NCBI RefSeq assembly: GCF_000696385.1
Contig: NZ_JJMN01000010.1
Coordinates: forward strand, 1-64,000
DNA: 64,000 nucleotides
Direction: 5' to 3'
Origin: Vibrio metoecus
GTDB taxonomy: Bacteria; Pseudomonadota; Gammaproteobacteria; Enterobacterales; Vibrionaceae
Position 1 is the first letter of the stretch; the number at the start of each line of letters is the position of its first letter. Shown piece after piece: positions 1 to 8,539 of this stretch. The notes beneath the pieces are model-generated. The model worked only from the letters and a program-made list of their open reading frames with translations. It made no database searches and was not told the origin of the DNA. The translations under genes and the position numbers were made by a program.

Positions 1-11
1 AGGAAATCAGA

Positions 12-998
12 GTGCATCGGAAAACCTTACTGCTTTTTTTATTGGCAATACTTAGCGGTTGCGATCATCAGGCAGCGATTGAGGACGATTTTGCAAGTTA
101 CTTAACTCGTATTGCCAATGTACAGGAACAAGCGGCTTTCACGCCTCCGGTTTGGACGGCACAAAGTGTATCGCCAAAGCGTGAATTGATGACGCCACTT
201 GAACCTTTGACGATCGGCTTGTTAGACAGTTACGAATTACGTCAATGCGGTTTATTTGAGCGTATCGCTCAGCGCAATTCGATTTTAGGCAAGGTACAAG
301 ATGCATTTCGCGAGTGGGATTTTCAAATTGCGTTATTAAACGGGCTCGACACCTGTTTGCTAGAGCCCAAACTCAGTCCGGCGTTGAAAGCACAGTTACT
401 TGAGATCAAAGTAATTAAGCAGCAAGAACTGCCTAGTCGTTGGAATAACTTACTCTACACCAGTGATGTGATGCGATCGCAACTGAGTGGTGCAAAGTGG
501 TATGACGCCAATTGGAGCACTGATGAATTACTTTTCGCACTTCAGCAGTTAAATCAAATTGATATCAATATTAAACAGCGGCTACCTATCCCCGAGCTTT
601 CGCTATTTACTCAACAAGAAATATTGGAAAAACAGCGCTTACTGGGCCACCTAAAGTTTTCATTAGACCGAGCAACAGATTGGCTTGATACGCTATCCCG
701 ACAACTGATTGATCACGATGATGTCATTCTCTGTGGTGTAAACCGAAATCAAACTAAGCTCACTTATCTGCGCAATGTTTTTCAAAGTCAGTATATCGAA
801 AAGGTGCAACCCTACTTAGCGAGCCTTGACCAAGCGTATTATCAATTTGCGCCTCAATTGTCTTTGTTTAATCAGCTTAACTCGCCCTTTCCGATACAAG
901 CGAGCCATCAGCGTTTCCGTGATGCGATCCAAAAACATGCGCACTACTGGCAACAACTTTTCAAGCGTTGCGGCATAACTGTCGGCGCAAATCAATAA
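12..998 (+). CDS. DUF3080-type lipoprotein
   Basis: Predicted lipoprotein of 328 aa. The N-terminus has basic residues, a hydrophobic stretch and a lipobox LSGC with the lipidated Cys at residue 17, so the mature protein should be anchored to a membrane on the periplasmic side. The rest is soluble and mostly helical, without catalytic motifs I recognise; overall it resembles the DUF3080 family of gammaproteobacteria. The start is a GTG preceded by AGGA at positions 1-4. Its 3' end overlaps the convergent ligase reading frame by a few bases. Function unknown. Confidence 0.75.
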   Translation: MHRKTLLLFLLAILSGCDHQAAIEDDFASYLTRIANVQEQAAFTPPVWTAQSVSPKRELMTPLEPLTIGLLDSYELRQCGLFERIAQRNSILGKVQDAFREWDFQIALLNGLDTCLLEPKLSPALKAQLLEIKVIKQQELPSRWNNLLYTSDVMRSQLSGAKWYDANWSTDELLFALQQLNQIDINIKQRLPIPELSLFTQQEILEKQRLLGHLKFSLDRATDWLDTLSRQLIDHDDVILCGVNRNQTKLTYLRNVFQSQYIEKVQPYLASLDQAYYQFAPQLSLFNQLNSPFPIQASHQRFRDAIQKHAHYWQQLFKRCGITVGANQ

Positions 999-1849
999 CT
1001 GGCTTTTTCTCGAACATAGCGAGCAAATCGTGGTTTACCTTCTGTGGTTAACCCGTTATAGCGGTAGGTGATTAAACTGCCAATGTCTGGTGGATCTGCA
1101 CGTTCCGCATCACTAAAACCACTGCCGATGTAGAATTCAATTCCGTCGGGAGTGCGTACTAAAATCGATCCCATCTTCCCTTTATACTTTCCTGAGCCTA
1201 AGCGATAACCAATCACCGTGGCTTCAGCATCTTGATGTTTTTTAAGCTTGAGGAGATCGTTACTACGACCCGCTTGGTAACGAGCATCGATTTTGTCGCA
1301 GCATTACCCCTTCCCCCCGACTTTTCCACTGATATTGTCCAGATAACTCAGTAGTTCCTGTTCAGATTTTATCGGAGTGTGCTCAACAAATTTGATGTGC
1401 TTTTTATCTAACTGATTGACTAAGTAGACGAGATTGTAGTAACGCTTACTGTAATCACCCGCAGCATCTGGCATATCAAACAGCATAAAATCAATATTCC
1501 GCCAAGCTGATTCTGAAGGTTGCATATCCAACACCGTCTGCTGCACAAGAGTAAAGTTTCCTCTTCCGGCCCACAATTCCCCCTCTAGCGGATAAGGTGG
1601 CAGTGGCTCGATAAACCAGGAAGGTGCCGCTATCGGATTTCCGTTGCGTGTGACAAGCTGTTTTCCGGTCCATATCGCACGAATACCATCCAGTTTTTCA
1701 CTCTTCCAGTAATCATAAATATTGATACCGTGTTGGTAGTCATTTGCGAAAGTAATGGGAATGAAAGCGAGCGGGCTATCATTCGCCGATGTTTGCTGTG
1801 AAAGGAGTATTGCTGCGGCAGTGAGTGTCAGTCGTATCAGCATGGTCAT
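992..1849 (-). pseudogene. Periplasmic ATP-dependent DNA ligase, frame-broken here
   Basis: ATP-dependent DNA ligase of the small LigE/Haemophilus type, about 285 aa if whole. The N-terminal part (1849 down to about 1304) has a signal peptide ending near SANDSP, which predicts export, and ligase motif I SEKLDGIRA with the AMP-accepting Lys near residue 52. It also has PLEGELW and DFMLFD, matching nucleotidyltransferase motifs III and IIIa. The C-terminal part (1216 to 992) is the OB fold, starting at MIGYRLGSGKYKGKMG. Between about 1280 and 1312 the frame is lost by at least two small indels next to G and A runs. Correct reading of the gap gives a motif IV-like GEGVMLR followed by DARYQAGRSNDLLKLKKH. 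Either a sequencing error or a recently broken gene. The exported form may join DNA in the periplasm, possibly linked to DNA uptake (inference). Confidence 0.8.
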
Positions 1850-1993
1850 GTCCCTAATGAAGATGCAGAGTCATTTTCATTAGGGAAACATATGGATGAA
1901 AGGGTGATTGATTAATGATGCGAAACAGTTCATTAATTTCCCTTATTGACTAAACAGCGTATTACATTGCTTAGGGCGCCTTTAACAAATCCG

Positions 1994-3175
1994 TTAAGAG
2001 TTTTGCGTCGAAGGTGACTGCCGTAGTTGAGATAAGTATTTAATCCACTGTTTGGCACTTTCCGAGGCTTGAATACTTTCCGCTCGTTTCGCTTGTAGTA
2101 AAGCGGCATCAATCTGATTCAATTTGTAGAGGGCGCGCGTTTTGGCTAGCGCAACTTGCGCTTGTTTATCGCGCTCTTTGACTTGATCAAGTTCGGCTAA
2201 CGCTTGCTCATAGTCCCCTTCTTGCAATAAGAGTTGCGCCACATACCAGTGATATTTCGCGTCTTTCGTGGCAGCCAAACGCCAGGTTTTAATGGCATGA
2301 TCCCACTCTTTAGCGCGCTGCCAATAAATGGCGCGTTCGGTAATGAGTTGTAGATTGCTTTCCGCCTCTTCCAAGGTTTTCCATTGACTTGTAGCTGCAC
2401 GCTCTGGTACCCCATTTTGCGCGTAGAGCTGAGCCAGCAATCGTAAATCTTGCTGGTTGAGTTCGACCTTTTGCATTTTGGCGAGGGCTAAAGTGCTGAG
2501 TGCCTCTTTCTTCAACCCTACACGCAGCTCTAGGCTCACCAGTTGACGCCACCAAGCACTCTTTTGCGGCTCCAATACCAACAGACGTTTCAAAGTGGCG
2601 ATCGCAGGTTTCCACTGCTCCAAATTAAGTTCAGCGCCCAATTGTAGTGAAAGTGGCAATACTGCATCTTGCGATTGGAACTGTGCGTACTGCTTAATCC
2701 CTTTCAGGACAGATTTCCACTCTTGCAACTGAAAATGCAGTTGAGAAATTCTCAGCCAAAGCTCATCGCCTTTTTGATTTGTTGGAATAGATTCTGACAG
2801 CACATAGTAATGCTTCAGCGCCGGACGATACTCTTGTTGGCTGGTCAGTAGATCGGCCAACATTTTCCGAGTTGACCACGCTTGTTCATCTTGCAGCTCA
2901 TTACTTTCCACTGCCAATTTAAGTGATGAAATCGCTGCGGGAATTTGCTCATTCTGCCAGTAGAACACCCCAAGCATACGGGCAACATAAGCACGGTCAT
3001 AACTTCTGCTCAGTTCTGTTTGCTTGAGAACCTGAATTGCCTCTTTCACCTTGTTTTCTTGTGCCAACTGGTTCGCCTTGACGACTTTACTGGCCGTAAA
3101 CGGGCTTAACTCTGCGGCATGACTCACAACAGATAAACAGGACAGAAGAAGATAACTTAAGATTCGTCGTTTCAT
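1994..3175 (-). CDS. TPR-repeat periplasmic protein of the TonB2 operon
   Basis: A 393-aa protein with a signal peptide (MKRRILSYLLLSCLSVVSHAA) and helical repeats throughout. Repeats such as 'AYVARMLGVFYWQNEQIPAA' and 'YHWYVAQLLLQEGDYEQALA' have tetratricopeptide spacing. TPR proteins act as scaffolds; here the likely place of action is the periplasm next to the TonB2 complex. Its start overlaps the tonB2 stop by 4 bases, and it is the last gene of the six-gene minus-strand operon, which argues for a linked role. No enzymatic motif is seen. Confidence 0.8.
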   Translation of the reverse strand: MKRRILSYLLLSCLSVVSHAAELSPFTASKVVKANQLAQENKVKEAIQVLKQTELSRSYDRAYVARMLGVFYWQNEQIPAAISSLKLAVESNELQDEQAWSTRKMLADLLTSQQEYRPALKHYYVLSESIPTNQKGDELWLRISQLHFQLQEWKSVLKGIKQYAQFQSQDAVLPLSLQLGAELNLEQWKPAIATLKRLLVLEPQKSAWWRQLVSLELRVGLKKEALSTLALAKMQKVELNQQDLRLLAQLYAQNGVPERAATSQWKTLEEAESNLQLITERAIYWQRAKEWDHAIKTWRLAATKDAKYHWYVAQLLLQEGDYEQALAELDQVKERDKQAQVALAKTRALYKLNQIDAALLQAKRAESIQASESAKQWIKYLSQLRQSPSTQNS

Positions 3176-3792
3176 TTTTGTAGCTTAAACTCCAGTCGAA
3201 CCGTCAGCCCGGTTTGAACCACGGCTTTACCATCCACAATTTTCGGTTGGTATTTCCAGTTACGCAAAGCCAGCATCGCTTCACGTTCAAAATAACGTTT
3301 GGGGTTGGCATCCACCACTTCAATGTCGCGAGTTTTGCCCAGTTCATCAATGTTAAAACGCAGCGTAACATACCCTTCAACCCCACGTTGCAAGGCTTTG
3401 GCTGGATAGTTAGGCTCGACTCGATGCAAAGGCATCACTTGCTGATTCACCGAAAACTCACCAAATTGTGGTGCATTCACTGCCACACCTTCAATCGCTG
3501 TGCTGAGGTTTAAATCCACCAGCGGATTGAGTGATGACACATCCATCGCGGCAGTTTGCTCAGATCTCGCTGGCGCTTGAGTTGGCACCTGCGGTACTTG
3601 TGGCTGCTCTGGTACGCTACGTTGTCTGCGTTGTACATCTTGCTCTTGCTCTGCCATCACCATAGTAAAACTCAGTGCCGCAGTTGGTTTAGGAATGCTT
3701 CTCCCGCCGTTATCCACCATCCAAGCCATCAGGCTAAACAGTGCCAACGTAACGGCGAGAGCCATTGGACAGGCTAAGATCAAGCGACCCAT
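3172..3792 (-). CDS. tonB2: TonB2 energy transducer
   Basis: TonB-type protein of 206 aa that transmits proton-motive force from the inner membrane to outer-membrane TonB-dependent receptors (siderophores, haem). It has one N-terminal membrane anchor (about residues 8-26) and a short Pro/Gln-rich periplasmic spacer (PEQPQVPQVPTQAPA). The C-terminal TonB fold runs from about residue 115 to the end, with RVEPNYPAKALQRGVEGYV and ALRNWKYQPK. The length and short spacer fit Vibrio TonB2 rather than the longer TonB1. It overlaps exbD2 by one base and is followed by the TPR gene. Confidence 0.93.
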   Translation of the reverse strand: MGRLILACPMALAVTLALFSLMAWMVDNGGRSIPKPTAALSFTMVMAEQEQDVQRRQRSVPEQPQVPQVPTQAPARSEQTAAMDVSSLNPLVDLNLSTAIEGVAVNAPQFGEFSVNQQVMPLHRVEPNYPAKALQRGVEGYVTLRFNIDELGKTRDIEVVDANPKRYFEREAMLALRNWKYQPKIVDGKAVVQTGLTVRLEFKLQK

Positions 3793-4196
3793 TAGGGTTT
3801 CTCCGCCGCAAGCGCAATGTTTTTCACACCCGCACCTTTTGCTGCATCCATCACTTTCACTACCGTGCCGTTAAACGCATGTTCATCAGCTTGAATCACC
3901 AGCGAGGCATCTGGCTGATCCAACAATAGATGTTCTAAAGTCGCTTGCACTCGTTCCACATCGACCTGACGTTTATCAATGTAGATGTCATTGGCCGCAG
4001 TAATCGCAACAAAAATCCCGGCTTGCTTTTGGCTCACCGCATGCGCTGCGGTGGGACGATTGACTTCGACACCCGATTCGCGCACAAACGAGCTGGTCAC
4101 AATAAAGAAAATTAACATGATAAAGACGATATCCAGCATCGACGTGAGATCGATCTGCGCTTCATCTTGCTTGGAAGGTCTGCGCCCTAGCCTCAT
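3792..4196 (-). CDS. exbD2: ExbD2 biopolymer transport protein
   Basis: A 134-aa ExbD/TolR protein. A cytoplasmic N-terminus (RRPSKQDEAQIDLTSMLDIVFIML) leads into one transmembrane helix carrying the conserved proton-pathway Asp in the LTSMLDIVFIML stretch. A periplasmic domain follows, with LVIQADEHAFNGTVVKVMDAAK typical of the family. It works with ExbB2 and TtpC as the ion-driven motor for TonB2. It overlaps exbB2 by 4 bases (ATGA type), indicating translational coupling. Confidence 0.93.
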   Translation of the reverse strand: MRLGRRPSKQDEAQIDLTSMLDIVFIMLIFFIVTSSFVRESGVEVNRPTAAHAVSQKQAGIFVAITAANDIYIDKRQVDVERVQATLEHLLLDQPDASLVIQADEHAFNGTVVKVMDAAKGAGVKNIALAAEKP

Positions 4197-4735
4197 GATT
4201 GGCTCCTTAACGCTTGTTCTAATTTCATTTCAAGTCCACGACAGGTTTTGCTTAAACGTGCGTGAACAAAAAGTCCGGCTAATGCGGCCACCATGCCTGC
4301 CATAGTGGGTAAGGTGGCGAGTGAAATGCCTGAGGCCATCAACTTGGGATCGCTACTGCCTTGAGTCGCCATTACATCGAACACCGAAATCATCCCTGTT
4401 ACCGTACCAAGTAGTCCGAGCATAGGACAAATGGCCACCAGAACCTTAATCAGGTTAAGATTCTGATGTAATGCAATGTGTGCTTCGCCTAGCCATTGCT
4501 CGCGAATGGAACGGGCAAACCAACTCTGTTGATCGCTACGTTGTAACCACAAGGTAATCCAATGCTGACGTTGCTTTGGAAACGCCAGCGTCAGAAATAA
4601 TACGCGCTCAATCACCAGTAACCAGCACAGCAATACGACAGCCGCTAACCACCAAAGTACCGCCCCGCCTTGAGCCATAAACTGCTCAAGCGGCTGCCAG
4701 TATTCCAGTAGGAAAGAGAATGCTGAATTCATCAT
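4193..4735 (-). CDS. exbB2: ExbB2 motor subunit
   Basis: A 180-aa MotA/TolQ/ExbB-family inner-membrane protein. It has three transmembrane segments (about 25-45, 95-115 and 135-160) and the family signature PMLGLLGTVTGMISVFDVMA, followed by ASGISLATLPTMAGMVAAL. It pairs with ExbD2 to form the proton channel energising TonB2. Only 6 bases separate it from ttpC upstream and it overlaps exbD2 downstream. Confidence 0.93.
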   Translation of the reverse strand: MMNSAFSFLLEYWQPLEQFMAQGGAVLWWLAAVVLLCWLLVIERVLFLTLAFPKQRQHWITLWLQRSDQQSWFARSIREQWLGEAHIALHQNLNLIKVLVAICPMLGLLGTVTGMISVFDVMATQGSSDPKLMASGISLATLPTMAGMVAALAGLFVHARLSKTCRGLEMKLEQALRSQS

Positions 4736-4741
4736 TCGCCC

Positions 4742-6118
4742 TTACGCGGTTTGTTTAACAAGTGGTTGAACCGATTGAGCGGAGCAGTCAAGCTCCGCTT
4801 GTTGAGCAACCAGTCCAATCCCTTGTTTCTCCAGAATATTGCGAATCGCTTCTGCTTGTGCGCTGAGAATATTGTGCGCCAGTAAGAGCGGAATCGCCGC
4901 AATCAAACCTTCCACGGTTGTCACCAAGGCCATCGAAATGCCGCCCGCCATGACTTTCGGGTCACCGTTACCAAACTGAGTGATCACTTGGAAGGTTTCA
5001 ATCATCCCGGTCACTGTACCGAGCAGGCCGAGCATTGGTGCTAACGCGGCCAACAATTTCAGCATGGATAGACCCGTTTCAAGGTGGTTTTGCTCATCCA
5101 CCACGGCTTCCAACAAACGGAGTTCAAGTGCTTCCACACTGCGTTGCTGCTCTTTGTTGTAAACCGCCAAAATGCGTCCCAGTGGGTTATCACCCGGCTG
5201 CTCAGGATTTTTGAGTTGCGCTTTGATCTTTTGACGCAGAGTGGCCAATATCGCACCACGGTACAAAGCAATAATTAATCCCACACCCAGTAACACGAGG
5301 ATCACGTTACCAATCACGCCACCGGCTTGTAGGCGCTGGCTGAGTGATGGGGTTAAAGCCAGCTGTTCCAACAATAAACCGCGTGAGGGGTCCACTTTCA
5401 TAGTGACAACGTCACCATGAATGAGGGATTGAATTCGACTTAAGGTTGGGAAATCTGACGGCAGTTGTTGATAACTCACCGCTTGTTGACTTTGGTTATC
5501 CCACTTTACATAGCCTTTTTCAGTGACCAATCCGAATGAGCCCAAACGCAATGCAGGTTCTGTTTGCGTTTCGCCCTGCCCGTTTAACCAAGCAATTTCC
5601 GTCGGCTTAACTTGTGCACTGGCTTGAATTTCTTCACTCATGGCTTGCCACAAACTGCGCAGTTGAGCCATTGATGGTAAGGTCTTCGCTGCAACCACTT
5701 CATCAATACTGTTTTGATGAGTACGAGGCTCAACGCCAGTAACTGATTGATCCAGTTCATTTTGCAGCTCTTTGGCATTTTGGCGTACCACACCAAACAT
5801 CTCGCCTAAGCTGCCCGTTTCCAGTCGCAACGTTTCTTCAAGGCGCGCGAGCGTATTTTCGTTGTCACTGAACTTGGTCGATAGCTGATCCGCCTCTTTT
5901 TGCAGGCGATTGCGTTCAGTGAGCAAAGCGGCTTTCGCAGCTTGAAGCTCTTGTTCAGTTTGCACGAAACCGGATTCTCGCTGCTGGTTATGCTGCTGTT
6001 GCTGCGCTTTATCTTGATTGGCTTTTTGCACTAAGCCATCCACTGCGTAAGCAGAGCTGAAACCCAGAGCTAAAGGCAGGGTTAATGCCAACGCCAAAGC
6101 GGAGTGTTTAAACTTCAT
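4742..6118 (-). CDS. ttpC: TtpC, TonB2-associated ExbB-like protein
   Basis: A 458-aa protein with a signal peptide (MKFKHSALALALTLPLALG) and a long Gln/Glu-rich coiled-coil region (about residues 30-115). A periplasmic middle section follows, then a C-terminal MotA/TolQ/ExbB domain with PMLGLLGTVTGMIETFQVI. In Vibrio, TtpC is needed for TonB2-dependent iron transport (established for V. cholerae and V. anguillarum). I chose the ATG at 6118 because it starts a proper signal peptide and overlaps the upstream stop as TAATG. An open frame continues upstream to 6262 but lies inside the previous gene. Confidence 0.92.
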   Translation of the reverse strand: MKFKHSALALALTLPLALGFSSAYAVDGLVQKANQDKAQQQQHNQQRESGFVQTEQELQAAKAALLTERNRLQKEADQLSTKFSDNENTLARLEETLRLETGSLGEMFGVVRQNAKELQNELDQSVTGVEPRTHQNSIDEVVAAKTLPSMAQLRSLWQAMSEEIQASAQVKPTEIAWLNGQGETQTEPALRLGSFGLVTEKGYVKWDNQSQQAVSYQQLPSDFPTLSRIQSLIHGDVVTMKVDPSRGLLLEQLALTPSLSQRLQAGGVIGNVILVLLGVGLIIALYRGAILATLRQKIKAQLKNPEQPGDNPLGRILAVYNKEQQRSVEALELRLLEAVVDEQNHLETGLSMLKLLAALAPMLGLLGTVTGMIETFQVITQFGNGDPKVMAGGISMALVTTVEGLIAAIPLLLAHNILSAQAEAIRNILEKQGIGLVAQQAELDCSAQSVQPLVKQTA

Positions 6119-6876
6119 TATTTGGCCTCCGCTGCGGTCAAAGATACAGGCAAGTTCAACAGTGTCGGGGCAATTTGCTGCTGTGCCAGTTGGTAAGCGG
6201 TATTGAGATCGTTTTTGTTCGTATCCGGCAGTGCTTGCCATGATTGCTGTTTTGCATCCCAATTCCAGAATTGTTCACCATCAAGGCTGCGAGCCAACAG
6301 CACTAAACGGCCTAAATAAAGCACTTCGGCTTCTACTTGCTGTGTGGAAGACAAGGCAATTTTCGCTTGGTAAGTACCCAGCTTGTTACCGTAATCCAGT
6401 TCGATTTGGTATGCCTCAAGAATACGGCGATATTTTTCAGCATCACTGACATCAGCACGCGGCATAAGTTCTTTGAGCTTTTCAATGCGTTCTTGACGGG
6501 CTGCGAGACGGATCGGTTTATCCTGCGCTACCCACTCCTCAAGTCCATCAATCATGTCGTACATCAGTGGCACAATCCCTTGACGAGTACGTTTGATCTC
6601 TTCCGTTTGCTGCTCAAGACTGCTCATCTCTTGCTCTTGGTTCGCAACCAGAGACTGCAAATGATTGCGATAAGTTTGCAAGTTTTTGACTTCTTCATTC
6701 AATTGCTCAATTTCCGCGCGCAGCACTAAGGTTTTTTCTGCACTTTGGTCAATTTTTTGTTGGCTTTGGGCAGAAGCTTGGTTGGTACTGTTTTGAATTG
6801 CTTGCGCTTGATCGAGCGAAGCGGCATGCGCGGGCAAAAGTGCCGAGGCGCAAAGAAGTGAGAGACATCTTTTCAT
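6118..6876 (-). CDS. DUF3450 coiled-coil periplasmic protein, first gene of TonB2 operon
   Basis: A 252-aa DUF3450 family protein. It has a signal peptide (MKRCLSLLCASALLPAHAA), a predicted long coiled coil over about residues 25-110, and a helical C-terminus. DUF3450 genes are commonly found beside exbB-exbD-tonB clusters. Here it heads the operon and overlaps ttpC (TAATG). It is probably an exported partner of TtpC; its biochemical role is unknown. Confidence 0.85.
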   Translation of the reverse strand: MKRCLSLLCASALLPAHAASLDQAQAIQNSTNQASAQSQQKIDQSAEKTLVLRAEIEQLNEEVKNLQTYRNHLQSLVANQEQEMSSLEQQTEEIKRTRQGIVPLMYDMIDGLEEWVAQDKPIRLAARQERIEKLKELMPRADVSDAEKYRRILEAYQIELDYGNKLGTYQAKIALSSTQQVEAEVLYLGRLVLLARSLDGEQFWNWDAKQQSWQALPDTNKNDLNTAYQLAQQQIAPTLLNLPVSLTAAEAK

Positions 6877-6917
6877 AGAGTGTGATTTGCCTTTTTAGGA
6901 ATGAGGAGGATTCTATT

Positions 6918-6936
6918 GAGAAACGCTCTCATTATC
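6918..6936 (-). promoter_or_regulatory. Candidate Fur box upstream of the TonB2 operon
   Basis: On the minus strand this 19-mer reads GATAATGAGAGCGTTTCTC. It matches the Fur consensus GATAATGATAATCATTATC at 13 of 19 positions by my count; the first half-site is perfect and the second is degenerate. It lies about 40-60 bases upstream of the first gene of an iron-transport operon, so iron repression is plausible. Confidence 0.4.
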
Positions 6937-7070
6937 AACCAGCTTATTGATTGTTTGTACTTTCAAGTACATAAATTGCCAATCATGCACAAAAAATCAA
7001 CACGCACGCATTCGCCCTAGTTTTGAAATCGGCGCATGCGATTGCTTAATGACATAATTCCTTGATAGAT

Positions 7071-7129
7071 CTTTCATTTTTCTGTCATTAACTAGCCACC
7101 GCACTGTAACTTTTACTCGCCACTATACC
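7071..7129 (+). promoter_or_regulatory. Pho box and -10 of the ugp operon
   Basis: CTTTCAT (7071-7077) and CTGTCAT (7082-7088) are spaced by 11 bp with a T-rich spacer, almost exactly the PhoB box pattern. The register continues with a weak repeat TAGCCAC (7093) and CTGTAAC (7104-7110). A -10-like TATACC follows at 7124-7129. In E. coli the ugp operon is PhoB-activated under phosphate limitation; the arrangement here predicts the same control. Confidence 0.7.
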
Positions 7130-7180
7130 TTACCAACGAAACACCAACAGTCTCGTTCGAAACTTACAAGGAATGAATCA

Positions 7181-8488
7181 ATGAATAAGGTATGGTTATC
7201 TGGCTTGTTAACCGCAACGGTTTTCTGGCGTTATTTTCAACTTCAACCCTCGCGGCAACAGAAATCACATGGTGGCATGCTATGGGTGATCAATTGGGTG
7301 AAACCGTCAATTACCTCGCCAATGAGTTTAATGCTTCACAAAGCGATTATAAGCTCACTCCGGTTTACAAAGGTTCGTACACCGAAACGCTTACCGCGGG
7401 CATTGCTGCGTTTCGTGCAGGCCAAGCGCCGAACATTCTGCAAGTGTTTGATGCCGGTGCAGCCACCATTATGAGCGGAAAAGGTGTGGCGAAACCGGTG
7501 CAAGATCTGATGATTGAATCTGGCTACCCTTTTACTTCACAAGATTACATTGCCGGTGTGCGTAACTTTTATGCGGATAACAAAGGCAAAATGGTTGGCA
7601 TGCCATTCAACAGCTCAACACCTGTGCTGTATTACAACAAAGATATGCTGGCATCCGTTAACGCAAAAGCCCCACAAACCTATGAACAGCTAGAGCAAGT
7701 TGCCGCTAAGTTAGCTGAAAAAGGCCAAGCCGGATTTGCCCAATCGTTAACACCGTGGATCATGTTTGAGAACTTCAAATCTCGCCACAACTTACCGCTT
7801 TCTGATAAGCAAAATGGCTATCAAGCACTCTCGACCAAGATCATGTTTAACTCTGAAGACATGCTGATGCATGTGAAAAAGCTCAAAGAGTGGTCGGATA
7901 AAGGCTATTACAAATATTACGGCAGCGATTGGGATGCCAACCAAACTCCTTTTGAGCGTGGTGAAGTGGCGATGTGGATGGGCTCTTCTGGTTCATTCGG
8001 CGGTCTGCGTAACCGCGTAAAATTCAATCTTGGCACGACTTACCTACCTTATTGGGAATCGGTCACCAAGAATCCGACTCACACTTTTATTGGTGGTGCT
8101 GCCCTGTTTGCTCTACAAGGCCACAGCAAAGAGCAAGACAAAGGCGTAGCGGCATTCTTCGCTTATTTGACCAAGCCTGAAACGCAAGTGTACTGGCACA
8201 AAACCACTGGTTACGTGCCAGTGACGAATGCGGCGTACGAGCTCACCAAACAATCAGGCTACTACCAAGAAAACCCAGATGCGGAAGTGGGCGTGAAACA
8301 GCTTAGCCTGCCGGATGGCGAGTGGACTAAAGGTTACCGCTTAGGTTACTACCCACAAGTGCGTGAAGTGATGCACCGCGAATTCGATAACATTTTTGCT
8401 GGCCGCTCAACGGTAGAGAGCAGCTTGAACAAAGTAGGAAAACGAAAGCGCCAAGCTGCTGGATCGCTTCGCACGTACTGTGCAATAG
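7181..8488 (+). pseudogene. ugpB: UgpB glycerol-3-phosphate binding protein, two frameshifts
   Basis: Periplasmic substrate-binding protein of the glycerol-3-phosphate/glycerophosphodiester ABC importer. The mature part (EITWWHAMGDQLGETVN, PFNSSTPVLYYNKDML, GEVAMWMGSSGSF) is clearly UgpB. Two single-base changes interrupt it. In the signal peptide, the start ATG at 7181 begins MNKVWLSGLLTATVF but the frame must slip by one base at the T run 7221-7224 to reach ALFSTSTLAATEI; one extra T would restore it. Near the end, an extra G at about 7437 bases downstream of the window's 1000 mark, i.e. at 8437-8438, changes the normal ending ENESAKLLDRFARTVQ, which would stop at 8486-8488. Between the two slips the frame is intact for more than 1.1 kb, so sequencing error is likely. 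Confidence 0.88.
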
Positions 8489-8496
8489 CTTTCATT

Positions 8497-8519
8497 GCCG
8501 CCATCTGAACGATGGCGGC
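8497..8519 (+). promoter_or_regulatory. Intercistronic hairpin between ugpB and ugpA
   Basis: GCCGCCATC (8497-8505) and GATGGCGGC (8511-8519) form a perfect 9-bp stem with a 5-base loop. No U-tract follows. Such hairpins behind a binding-protein gene usually protect the upstream mRNA, giving more binding protein than permease. Confidence 0.6.
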
Positions 8520-8539
8520 TTATCTCTCTTACGTCAATA

